Assembly: GCA_023666835.1 (NCBI GenBank)
Contig: JAMPBJ010000001.1
Coordinates: 580,383-644,382 of the forward strand
Direction: 5' to 3'
Source of the DNA: Bacteroides sp.
GTDB lineage: Bacteria; Bacteroidota; Bacteroidia; Bacteroidales; Muribaculaceae
Length of the DNA: 64,000 nt
Of the stretch, positions 6,947 to 14,929 are shown piece after piece (the first letter of the stretch is position 1; the number at the start of each line of letters is the position of its first letter). The notes below the pieces were generated by a model. That model worked only from the letters and a program-made list of their open reading frames with translations. It had not been told where the DNA came from and made no database searches. The translations under genes and the position numbers were made by a program.

Positions 6947-9724
6947 TCAGATTGTTATAGTCATTTCCATTCCGAAATATGCTTCGGAGTTTCGACGTAT
7001 AGTGATTCCGTTTGATTTATAGTCGGGGAGATAGTCGAGTATGCGATTGACGTAGGCCGATATACGAAGATATTTTCCGAGCTGCTTGGTGGCTTTGAGG
7101 TTGACGTATAGAGCGGTGGGCACTTTTTGCTGGTCGAACAAAGTTGAGTTGAAGTAGCGGATCAGATGCTGCTTCAGCGGATCGGCGGCATCGGCGTCGG
7201 TGAAGGGATGGATCTGGCCATCGTCGGCCGAAATGTAGCCAACGGGTACACCGTTTTCGGGCAAGCGACGGGTTTTGGTCCACCACACACACTGGATGGT
7301 GGTAGTGAAAATCAGACCCCAGCGGGGAATTTGGGTGTCGAACATGAAGTTGGCGCTGAAGCGGTCGTTGATGCGTCCGTCGGTAGTGTCGTAGATGCCG
7401 ACATATTTGTCGCGGATCGAAGTGTTGCCGATCACGGTCGATATTGGATAGTAGAGAAGTTGCGAGTTGGAATAGAGCGAGCGGAACCATGCCCCGGTGA
7501 CGGTCAGCGCCGTGGCAAGGGGTTTCCAGCGGGCGGTGGAGAGTTGCAGTTCGATACCTTGTTTATTGATTCTTGTGCCGTTGGTCACCTTGTTGTAGCC
7601 GTCGAGAATCTTCATGTCGGTGTAGGGGAGATTGTCGATGGTCGGGGGCGCTGTCAGTGTGCCGGGAACGATGGCGCCGGCGTCGTAGCGGCGGTATTCA
7701 TAGGCATCGTAGATGGCCGAATATCGGTAGCCGTCGTTCATTCGTTCGCGGAAGTAGGTGACCGACAGTCGGTTTTTGCCCCAGTCGATGCCCATGCGCA
7801 CTTCCCATTTGCGGTTGCGTGCCGCGTGCAGATCATAGTTGGTCGGATCGGTTATATATGTGCGGAGGTTGACCGACGAGAGGTTGAGTGGGTCGTTGAT
7901 GTCGTAGTAGCCCAACTGCACGAAATCGGCGTAGTGAACCTGGGGGAAAAGATAGTCGAGTGTCGGCATTTTGGTTGTCAGACCGTAGCCCCCGGCCAGG
8001 GAGAACTGCATGGGGAGACCGGCGGCGCTGAATGACGGGAAGCTCCATTTGGCATTGATGCGCGGATCGAAGTAGGGGTGCCCCGAAAGATAATAGCGGT
8101 TGTCGAGCGAAGGTAGCATCTGCATTCTGACGCCAAGTTGTGCCTCCAGTTTGTGGTTGCCGAAGAGCGTTGTGATGCCGTCTTCGATGAAAGCCGAAAT
8201 GGTGTGGAGGGCCGGGATGTCGCGATAGGCACGCGGACGTGTGGTCCATGAGCCGTTGAGAGGTCGGTCGAGGTCGTAGATCTGTCCGCGGCCGTAGTTT
8301 TTGGTGAAGGTCCATTCGGCGCCGGCCTTGTAATCGTGAAGCCACGGGCCGGTGGAGTAGGATCCGTCGGCACGAAGCTTTGTGAATATGTCGACGGGTC
8401 GGCCATCGCTGACGAAATCAGCCAGATATGAGGTGAGAAGGTACTTGCCGTCGTGCACACCTTCTTCCATCGACGTCGGGGCAAGGGGAGTGCCGTTGGG
8501 GGTCACATCCTTACGGCGGGTCAGACGGTCGTTGACGTAGGCCACCGAAGTGTTCAGGCCCACAGACTCGAGCCAGGCTATGCGATTGAGCGTGAAGGTC
8601 AGTTCCGAAGTCAGTGCATAGCGGTTGTAGCTGCTTTTATATTCGTCGATTTTGCGCTGGTTGAGGTCAGGATCCACTTTAGCGTTGTCGAACGATCCGG
8701 TATAGTCCACGCCGATGTTCCATATGGAGGTGAATGCCGGGTGAGCCCAGCGGAAGCGACCACGCACCGAAGCGTTGACGCGTTTGTAGTTTTCGAGGTT
8801 GTTGCGCGGATCCACTTTCGAATCGAGATATCCGCCGTCGATGTTGAGCACGTGGTCGGTGTTGCCGAGGTTGAAGCCTTTGCCCACAGAGAAGAGCTTG
8901 CTGTATTCATCGGCCTTGAATCGTGCGGTCCATGGCGATGCGCGGCGTATGCGTTTGATGTTGACTACGCCCGATGTCAGGTTGCCATATTCGGCCGACG
9001 GGATGCCGCGGATCACCTCGACGCTTTCTATATTGTCGGTGGAGATGGAGCGCATGTCGACACCGCGGTTAACGGTCGAACGCAGGTAGGCAGCGTCGCC
9101 CGATGAGGCGCCGGGGATGTCGCTGAGGTTGCCGTCGCTGCCGATTGGAGTTCCATCGACAATAAACGGGGTGCCGAGCGATGTGATTGCATAGTCGGGG
9201 TTGTCGCTGACGGCTCCTGAGGCTCCGATGTTGCCCGTTTCGCGCAGGGAGATGGTGTTGGCTCGACCCATGTCGGGTGTCTGGGATATATTGCCCGGAA
9301 GGAGTTCGAGCAGATCGGTGAAGCTTGTGGGTTGGAGGTGCGACATTGCGTCGCGGTCGATTCGTGATGACGACGACAATCCGTTGCTTTCCTGAGCGGT
9401 TACCACAACTTCGCCCAGCAGATGGGTGTCGACCGAAAGTGCGATGTTGATCATCGTGTCGGCCGATGCGGTTACGGGGATTTGATTGGTGACGTAGCCC
9501 ACGTATGAAGCTTCGATGATGAAGGCGTCTTTAGTTGTTGAAAGTTTCCAGAGACCTTCGGAGTCGGTGAGCGTTGATTTTTGCGAACCTTCGATTTTAA
9601 TGGTGGCGTAGGGGAGAGGCTCGCCTGTGGTGCGATCGGTGACCATGCCGTAGACCAGGATGTCGGAGGCTATGCAGGGTGATATTGTGGACAGTAGTGA
9701 AATTATCAGTAGAATTACTCTCAT
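6947..9724 (-). CDS. TonB-dependent receptor with carboxypeptidase-regulatory-like domain
   Basis: A 925-residue outer-membrane importer. A signal peptide (MRVILLIISLLSTISPCIAS) is followed by a CarboxypepD_reg-like domain (about residues 23-105, GMVTDRTTGEPLPYATI), a TonB-box-like EVVVTAQE, a plug domain (about 115-240, with PFIVDGTPI and IESVEVIRGIPSAEYGNLTSG), and a 22-strand-type barrel ending in FGMEMTITI. It is not a SusC with a SusD partner, because the next genes are DUF4876 and a barrel protein. The substrate is unknown. An iron source or peptide is plausible given the M16 protease downstream. A good -7 box lies 29 bp upstream. Confidence 0.93.
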   Translation of the reverse strand: MRVILLIISLLSTISPCIASDILVYGMVTDRTTGEPLPYATIKIEGSQKSTLTDSEGLWKLSTTKDAFIIEASYVGYVTNQIPVTASADTMINIALSVDTHLLGEVVVTAQESNGLSSSSRIDRDAMSHLQPTSFTDLLELLPGNISQTPDMGRANTISLRETGNIGASGAVSDNPDYAITSLGTPFIVDGTPIGSDGNLSDIPGASSGDAAYLRSTVNRGVDMRSISTDNIESVEVIRGIPSAEYGNLTSGVVNIKRIRRASPWTARFKADEYSKLFSVGKGFNLGNTDHVLNIDGGYLDSKVDPRNNLENYKRVNASVRGRFRWAHPAFTSIWNIGVDYTGSFDNAKVDPDLNQRKIDEYKSSYNRYALTSELTFTLNRIAWLESVGLNTSVAYVNDRLTRRKDVTPNGTPLAPTSMEEGVHDGKYLLTSYLADFVSDGRPVDIFTKLRADGSYSTGPWLHDYKAGAEWTFTKNYGRGQIYDLDRPLNGSWTTRPRAYRDIPALHTISAFIEDGITTLFGNHKLEAQLGVRMQMLPSLDNRYYLSGHPYFDPRINAKWSFPSFSAAGLPMQFSLAGGYGLTTKMPTLDYLFPQVHYADFVQLGYYDINDPLNLSSVNLRTYITDPTNYDLHAARNRKWEVRMGIDWGKNRLSVTYFRERMNDGYRYSAIYDAYEYRRYDAGAIVPGTLTAPPTIDNLPYTDMKILDGYNKVTNGTRINKQGIELQLSTARWKPLATALTVTGAWFRSLYSNSQLLYYPISTVIGNTSIRDKYVGIYDTTDGRINDRFSANFMFDTQIPRWGLIFTTTIQCVWWTKTRRLPENGVPVGYISADDGQIHPFTDADAADPLKQHLIRYFNSTLFDQQKVPTALYVNLKATKQLGKYLRISAYVNRILDYLPDYKSNGITIRRNSEAYFGMEMTITI

Positions 9725-9752
9725 CGCTATGCGTGACGGTTTACATCGAGTG

Positions 9753-9760
9753 CAAAATTA
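9753..9760 (-). promoter_or_regulatory. -7 box of TonB-receptor operon
   Basis: TAATTTTG on the minus strand matches TAnnTTTG, 29 bp upstream of the receptor ATG. The predicted transcript would begin near 9747. Confidence 0.55.
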
Positions 9761-9852
9761 CGATGAAGAGCACCGCGCGACAATACTCAGAAAAGAGTAT
9801 ATTTCGGGCGGTCACTACCTAAAATATACTATATGTCGCTCCGGTGGGAATG

Positions 9853-9885
9853 AAAAAACCGCGCCATATGGGGGTGGCACGGTTA
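9853..9885 (-). terminator. rho-independent terminator after asnS
   Basis: On the minus strand, AACCGTGCCA pairs with TGGCGCGGTT (one G-U) around an 8-nt loop and is followed by six T. It lies about 20 bp past the asnS stop. Confidence 0.75.
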
Positions 9886-9906
9886 TAAGATGTGTAAATA
9901 TCGTTG

Positions 9907-11295
9907 TTAGAACTCTGCGTTGTTGGGGGTGCGGGGGAAGGGAATGACGTCGCGGATATTGGTCATGCCGGTCACGAAAAGCACCAGACGCTCGAATCCG
10001 AGACCGAAGCCGGCGTGGGGCACGGTGCCGAAGCGGCGAGTGTCGAGATACCACCACATGTCCTTCATGGGAATGTTGAGCTCTTCGATGCGGGTGAGCA
10101 GTTTGTCGTAGTCGGCTTCGCGTTCCGATCCGCCGATGATCTCGCCGATTTTGGGGAAGAGCACGTCCATGGCGCGCACTGTGCGGCCGTCGTCGTTCTG
10201 CTTCATGTAGAAGGCCTTGATCTCTTTGGGATAGTCGGTGAGGATGACGGGTTTTTTGAAGTGTTCCTCCACGAGGTAGCGTTCGTGTTCGCTCTGCAGG
10301 TCGGTGCCCCAGCTGACAGGGAATTCGAATTTTTTGCCTGATTCTTCGAGGATCTTTACGCCTTCGCCGTAGGTGAGTCGTACGAAGTCGTTTTCGACTA
10401 CGAATTTCAGTCGGTCGACGAGTTGGTCATCGTACATCTTCGCAAGGAATTCGATGTCGTCAGCACAGTTTTCAAGGGCGTAGTTGATGCAGTATTTCAC
10501 GAAGTCCTCAGCGAGGTCCATGTTGTCGTTAATGTCGAAAAAGGCAACTTCGGGCTCGACCATCCAGAATTCGGAAAGGTGGCGCGGAGTGTTGGAGTTT
10601 TCGGCGCGGAATGTCGGGCCGAAAGTGTAGATGGCACCGAGCGCTGTAGCACCGAGTTCGCCTTCGAGCTGACCGCTGACGGTGAGTGCGGTGGGCTTGC
10701 CGAAGAAGTCGGCCGAGAAGTCCACTTTGCCATCTTCGCATTTGGGCAGGTTGTTGAGGTCGAGCGTTGTCACCTGGAACATGGCGCCGGCGCCTTCGCA
10801 GTCCGATGCTGTGATCAACGGGGTGTTGAGATAGAAAAATCCGCGTTCCTGGAAGAATTTGTGGATTGCAAAAGCCAGGGCCGAACGCACGCGGAGCACG
10901 GCTCCAAATGTGTTGGTGCGGGGGCGCAGATGTGCTTTTTCGCGGAGGAATTCCAGCGTGTGGCCTTTCTTCTGCAAGGGATATGTGTCAGGGTCGGCGG
11001 TTCCGAACAGGTGGAGAGTGTCGGCCTGAACTTCGCATGTCTGGCCTTTGCCCATCGATTCAACGAGGCGTCCGGTCACGTGGATTGAGGAGCCGGTGGT
11101 AACGCCGCGCAGATCGTCGTCGGTGAATTTAGACATGTCAACCACGATCTGAAGGTTTTTAATGGTCGATCCGTCGTTGAGAGCTATAAACTGAACGTGT
11201 TTGTTGCCGCGTCTTGTTCTGACCCAGCCCATGACGCTTACTTCCTGTCCGATTAGCTCGGGCGAGAATATGTCAATTATCTTGGTTCGTTTCAT
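9907..11295 (-). CDS. asnS: asparagine--tRNA ligase
   Basis: A cytoplasmic class IIb aminoacyl-tRNA synthetase that charges tRNA-Asn. The 462-residue length matches the family. An N-terminal OB-fold anticodon-binding domain (about residues 15-100, [21 protein letters not shown]) is followed by the class II catalytic core with motif 2 ([20 protein letters not shown]) and motif 3 ([15 protein letters not shown]). The Asn-type motif 2 and overall length distinguish it from AspRS. It lies 48 bp downstream of the pseudouridine synthase gene and is probably co-transcribed with it. A terminator follows. Confidence 0.97.
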   Translation of the reverse strand: MKRTKIIDIFSPELIGQEVSVMGWVRTRRGNKHVQFIALNDGSTIKNLQIVVDMSKFTDDDLRGVTTGSSIHVTGRLVESMGKGQTCEVQADTLHLFGTADPDTYPLQKKGHTLEFLREKAHLRPRTNTFGAVLRVRSALAFAIHKFFQERGFFYLNTPLITASDCEGAGAMFQVTTLDLNNLPKCEDGKVDFSADFFGKPTALTVSGQLEGELGATALGAIYTFGPTFRAENSNTPRHLSEFWMVEPEVAFFDINDNMDLAEDFVKYCINYALENCADDIEFLAKMYDDQLVDRLKFVVENDFVRLTYGEGVKILEESGKKFEFPVSWGTDLQSEHERYLVEEHFKKPVILTDYPKEIKAFYMKQNDDGRTVRAMDVLFPKIGEIIGGSEREADYDKLLTRIEELNIPMKDMWWYLDTRRFGTVPHAGFGLGFERLVLFVTGMTNIRDVIPFPRTPNNAEF

Positions 11296-11343
11296 ATGTC
11301 GGTGTCTGAAATGTGAGTATTAGGTTGGTTGTGGTGAAGAGGG

Positions 11344-12717
11344 TTATTCAAACGATCCCATTTTGAGGTAGTTGACTTCTTCCTGTGTGAGATAGCGCCA
11401 ACGGCCGCGGGGAAGGTTTTTCTTGGTCAATCCGGCAAAGTAGACGCGATCGAGTTTGGTCACGTGGTAGCCGAGGTGCTCGAAAATGCGGCGCACGATG
11501 CGATTGCGGCCCGAGTGGATTTCGATGCCTGCCTGGTTGCGGTCGGTGTCGGTGGCGTAGCTGATGGCGTCGGCGTGGATTTCGCCGTCCTCAAGCTCGA
11601 TTCCGTCGGCTATGGCCTGCATGTCGTCTTCTGAGATGTCCTTGTCGGTCCATACGTGGTAGATTTTCTTCTTGACGTATTTCGGATGGGTCAGTTTCGA
11701 AGCGAGATCGCCGTCGTTGGTCAGAAGGAGCACGCCGGTGGTGTTGCGGTCGAGGCGACCAACGGGGTAGATGCGTTCGGTGCATGCGTTCTTGACCAGA
11801 TCCATCACTGTCAGTCGGCCGTTGGGATCGTCGGCTGTTGTTACGCAATCCTTGGGTTTGTTGAGCAAGATGTATGTTTTGCGTTCGAGAGCCACAACTT
11901 TTTCATCGTATTCTACGGTATCGCTGTGGGTGATCTTTGTGCCGAGCTCAGTGACAACTTTGCCATTGACTTTTACCAGACCCTGCTGGATGAATTCGTC
12001 GGCTTCGCGGCGCGAGCATATTCCGGAGTTGGCCATGAATTTGTTGAGTCGGATCTGCTCATTGGGATCAGGAATCGACTGCTCGTATTCCACCGGTTTC
12101 GGACGGGGTACGAAGCTCTTGCCGCCGTGGGGCATGCCGAATTCGTTGTGGCGCACGCGGTTCTGATTCTGGTTGTTGTAGCCGCCCTGACGATTGCGGT
12201 TGTTGTAACCGCCCTGGTTGTTGCGGTTGTTATAGCCACCCTGACGGTTTTGGTTGTTGTAGCCGCCCTGGCGGTTTTGATTGTTATATCCACCCTGGCG
12301 GTTCTGGTTGTTGTAGCCGCCCTGGCGATTCTGGTTGTTATAGCCACCCTGACGGTTGCGGTTCTGGTTGTAGCCGCCATGCTGTTCGCGATTGTTGTCA
12401 TACCGACGGTAGCCCTGGTTGTTGCGGGGCTGATATGACTGGCGCGGCTCTTCGCCTTCGGCGGGAGCGTTTTCGGGGTTGTTATCGAAGTTGTTGTTGC
12501 GTTGATAGTTGTTGTAGCGGTTGTTGCCGTATTGGTTGTAGTTGTTGTAGCGGTTCTGGTTGTTGTAGCCCTGCGGCCGACGCTGGTATTGGTTTCTGTC
12601 GTAGGACTTTTGGGGCTGTGATTCTGAGCGTTCGTACTCTCTCATTTCCGTGTTTTCAGGCGACAGGCGAGGTTGGCCGATGCGCGGCCTTTTGCTTCTT
12701 TTTTCGTTTGAGTCCAT
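11344..12717 (-). CDS. RsuA/RluB-family pseudouridine synthase with long Asn/Gly/Tyr-rich repeat tail
   Basis: A 457-residue RNA-modifying enzyme that isomerises uridine to pseudouridine, probably in 23S rRNA as in RluB. The catalytic part is ordinary: an S4 RNA-binding domain from about residue 223 (RLNKFMANSGICSRREAD) and the catalytic GRLDRNTTG near residue 320. The first 215 or so residues are low complexity, built from Asn, Gln, Arg, Tyr and Gly. They include seven copies of a nine-residue QGGYNNxNR unit encoded by 27-bp DNA repeats. Such a tail is absent from enterobacterial RluB. It is likely disordered and may bind RNA. The -7 box candidate is 148 bp upstream, giving a long leader. 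Confidence 0.93.
   Translation of the reverse strand: MDSNEKRSKRPRIGQPRLSPENTEMREYERSESQPQKSYDRNQYQRRPQGYNNQNRYNNYNQYGNNRYNNYQRNNNFDNNPENAPAEGEEPRQSYQPRNNQGYRRYDNNREQHGGYNQNRNRQGGYNNQNRQGGYNNQNRQGGYNNQNRQGGYNNQNRQGGYNNRNNQGGYNNRNRQGGYNNQNQNRVRHNEFGMPHGGKSFVPRPKPVEYEQSIPDPNEQIRLNKFMANSGICSRREADEFIQQGLVKVNGKVVTELGTKITHSDTVEYDEKVVALERKTYILLNKPKDCVTTADDPNGRLTVMDLVKNACTERIYPVGRLDRNTTGVLLLTNDGDLASKLTHPKYVKKKIYHVWTDKDISEDDMQAIADGIELEDGEIHADAISYATDTDRNQAGIEIHSGRNRIVRRIFEHLGYHVTKLDRVYFAGLTKKNLPRGRWRYLTQEEVNYLKMGSFE
12160..12351. repeat. 27-bp in-frame tandem repeats in the pseudouridine synthase gene
   Basis: Seven tandem units of about 27 bp encode QGGYNNxNx on the minus strand. The units are nearly identical, so copy number could change by recombination without breaking the frame, because 27 is a multiple of three. 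They are coding repeats and not a CRISPR array. Confidence 0.9.
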
Positions 12718-12864
12718 GTGTGGTGGTGATTGTTGCTGAAGTAGTTGGTTTTATGAAAAATAAAGATTGCCTCTCGGCATTTGTATGGTTTTTGTTATGG
12801 TCAAGGGATGGTGTTGAAACCGGATTTGTGTCCTATTGTAAGCGGGGGTTGATATATTGATATG

Positions 12865-12872
12865 CAAAGTTA
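12865..12872 (-). promoter_or_regulatory. -7 box of pseudouridine synthase/asnS unit
   Basis: TAACTTTG on the minus strand fits TAnnTTTG. The predicted start site near 12859 would leave a leader of about 140 nt before the ATG at 12717. No conserved RNA structure was recognised in that leader. Confidence 0.5.
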
Positions 12873-12999
12873 GTAAATAATTCTGTAGTAATAACAACCA
12901 TGTGTGATAAAGTTTTCTGACATAAACATGTTGTAAATGATAAAAAATGTTAAAGGGGCTTTTTCCATCGGCTCATCCTGATATGTATTAAAAAATGCT

Positions 13000-13007
13000 T
13001 ACCTTTG
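13000..13007 (+). promoter_or_regulatory. -7 box of purB promoter
   Basis: TACCTTTG matches TAnnTTTG, 36 bp upstream of the purB ATG. The predicted transcript start is near 13013. The 325-bp purB/pseudouridine-synthase divergent gap otherwise holds only AT-rich sequence with no ORF. Confidence 0.55.
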
Positions 13008-13043
13008 TATACACAACAAAATGTCCAACAATAGACAATAGGT

Positions 13044-14387
13044 ATGGAATTGACAAAGCTTACGGCTATATCGCCGGTGGATGGCCGCTATCGCGGCAAG
13101 TGTGAGAGTCTCGATCAGTATTTTTCCGAATTTGCTTTGATACGCTATCGCGTCAGAGTGGAAGTGGAATATTTTATTGCCCTGTGTCGGCTGCCGTTGC
13201 CGCAGTTGGCAACGATCGGCGTTGATCGTTACGACGCTCTTCGTGCCATATATCGCGACTTCTCGCTGGCCGATGCTTCGCGTATTAAAGAAATAGAACA
13301 GACGACGAACCACGACGTCAAGGCCGTGGAGTATTTCCTTAAGGAGCAATTCGATGCTATGGGCTTGAGCCAATATAAGGAATATATTCATTTCGGACTG
13401 ACATCGCAGGATATCAACAATACCTCGGTGCCGATGTCGATAGCCGAAGCGCTTCGCGATGTCTACACGCCTATGCTTGTGGAGCTTATCGACACGGTGC
13501 AGGCGATGGCCTACCGCTGGGCCGACGTGGCAATGCTTGCCCGTACTCACGGACAACCGGCTTCTCCGACACGGCTGGGCAAGGAGTTGGGCGTGTTTGC
13601 TTATCGACTCAAGGCTCAGCTCCGACTTCTGCAAAGCGTGCCCTTGAGCGGTAAGTTCGGAGGCGCCACCGGAAATTTCAATGCCCACCACGTGGCATAT
13701 CCCGACATTGACTGGACTTCGTTTGCCAACGCTTTTCTTAAAGAGAGTCTCGGCATAGAGCGCGAGGCCATGACCACTCAGATCTCCAACTACGACAATC
13801 TTGCTGCCGTGTTCGACGCTCTTATGCGCATCAATACCATCATGCTTGACCTCGACCGCGATGTGTGGCAATACATTTCGATGGACTATTTCAAACAGCG
13901 CATCAAGGAGGGGGAAGTTGGCTCATCGGCAATGCCTCATAAAGTCAACCCGATCGATTTTGAGAACTCCGAAGGGAATCTCGGATTGGCCAACGCCGTG
14001 CTCTCCCATCTTGCACGCAAGTTGCCGGTGTCGCGTCTGCAGCGCGACTTGACTGATTCAACAGTGCTTCGCAATGTGGGCGTGCCCCTTGGTTATATGT
14101 TGATTGCCATATCCAGCACACTGAAGGGTCTGGGCAAACTGATTCTTAACGAGGCAGCGCTTGAGGCTGATCTCGAACGGCAGTGGAGTGTGGTGGCCGA
14201 GGGTATTCAGACGATACTTCGCCGAGAGGGATATCCTCACCCATATGAAACTTTGAAGCAGCTGACCCGTACAAATGCCAAAGTGACCCGCGAAAGCATT
14301 GCTGCATTTATCGACACGTTAAATATCAGCGAAGAGGTGAAGGCAGAACTCAGGGCCTTGTCACCCCAAACGTATACAGGAATGTAG
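13044..14387 (+). CDS. purB: adenylosuccinate lyase
   Basis: A cytoplasmic enzyme that acts twice in purine synthesis: it splits SAICAR to AICAR and adenylosuccinate to AMP, releasing fumarate each time. The 447-residue protein carries the fumarase/aspartase superfamily signature GSSAMPHKVNPIDFEN (near residues 291-306, with the catalytic serine loop), the THGQPASPT substrate loop and the FGLTSQDINNTS segment. The start ATG lies 36 nt after a good -7 box. A strong terminator follows, so the gene is monocistronic. Confidence 0.97.
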   Translation: MELTKLTAISPVDGRYRGKCESLDQYFSEFALIRYRVRVEVEYFIALCRLPLPQLATIGVDRYDALRAIYRDFSLADASRIKEIEQTTNHDVKAVEYFLKEQFDAMGLSQYKEYIHFGLTSQDINNTSVPMSIAEALRDVYTPMLVELIDTVQAMAYRWADVAMLARTHGQPASPTRLGKELGVFAYRLKAQLRLLQSVPLSGKFGGATGNFNAHHVAYPDIDWTSFANAFLKESLGIEREAMTTQISNYDNLAAVFDALMRINTIMLDLDRDVWQYISMDYFKQRIKEGEVGSSAMPHKVNPIDFENSEGNLGLANAVLSHLARKLPVSRLQRDLTDSTVLRNVGVPLGYMLIAISSTLKGLGKLILNEAALEADLERQWSVVAEGIQTILRREGYPHPYETLKQLTRTNAKVTRESIAAFIDTLNISEEVKAELRALSPQTYTGM

Positions 14388-14408
14388 TTTAATTGTTAAA
14401 AATACTTA

Positions 14409-14453
14409 ATCGACGTGTTGGCAAAATGACGTGCCGACACGTCGATTTCTTTT
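14409..14453 (+). terminator. rho-independent terminator after purB
   Basis: A 15-bp stem (ATCGACGTGTTGGCA with TGCCGACACGTCGAT, one G-U) around an 8-nt loop is followed by TTTCTTTT. It lies 22 bp after the purB stop. Confidence 0.85.
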
Positions 14454-14929
14454 AAATTGTTAGAAATTGATGCCAAATACTGAATATTGACTTCAAAAAA
14501 TGGCTTTTTGAGTGTTTGAATAGAATAATAATGCGAAATGTTAAACGAAATTACGTTAATTCTTTTTAACGCTACTTTCCCTCGAAGCTACGACGGATTT
14601 GCTAATTTTGTCTGCGGTTAAACACACGTTGGCAAAAGAGTTTGCATGAAAAACACTGTGTTTAATACCATGAAGTTGAAAATCAGTCGCTTGAGATGGT
14701 GGCACTGATGATTGATGACCATTATCGTAACCAAAGAAATCGCTTTCGACCCATTGGCCGGAGGTGAAGTTTCTATCCCCCTATACGCAAATGGCGTTTC
14801 GATGAGGACTCAAGTGTCAGCCGATCAAGTTCTTTTGAGTTGATTTTCAATATGCAATGGAAATGAGAAAAACAAATAATATAAACTTTAACCAATTAAA
14901 TCATTATCATTAACCAAAACCAAACATTT
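14454..14929 (+). promoter_or_regulatory. long leader/regulatory region of the SusC operon
   Basis: This 476-bp stretch holds no large ORF. A TAATTTTG -7 box lies at 14603-14610, implying a leader of about 315 nt before susC. Within it TTGAAAATCA (near 14678) and TGATTTTCAA (near 14842) can pair over about 170 nt. There is also a 42-codon ORF at 14715-14843 and a shorter one at 14646. No regulator gene (SusR, ECF sigma or hybrid two-component) is present beside the locus. The leader could therefore carry post-transcriptional control, as an inference. Confidence 0.45.
14715..14843 (+). CDS. possible 42-residue leader peptide
   Basis: An ATG-initiated ORF in the long leader upstream of susC encodes a 42-residue peptide of ordinary composition (it begins MTIIVTKEIAFDPLAGG). 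It has no signal peptide and I do not recognise it. It may be a real small protein, a regulatory leader ORF, or chance. Conservation upstream of related SusC genes would decide. Confidence 0.25.
   Translation: MTIIVTKEIAFDPLAGGEVSIPLYANGVSMRTQVSADQVLLS

Noticed and set aside
7166..8035. 289-codon plus-strand ORF inside the TonB receptor gene
   Set aside because: It is antisense to a clear receptor gene with family motifs. Its translation shows no domain or signal peptide, and codon bias explains its length.
12160..12351. Regular 27-bp repeats resembling a CRISPR array
   Set aside because: The units are directly adjacent without unique spacers and are in frame within the pseudouridine synthase coding sequence.
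12999..13871. 290-codon minus-strand ORF across purB
   Set aside because: It is an antisense shadow of purB. It starts inside the gene and has no recognisable protein features.
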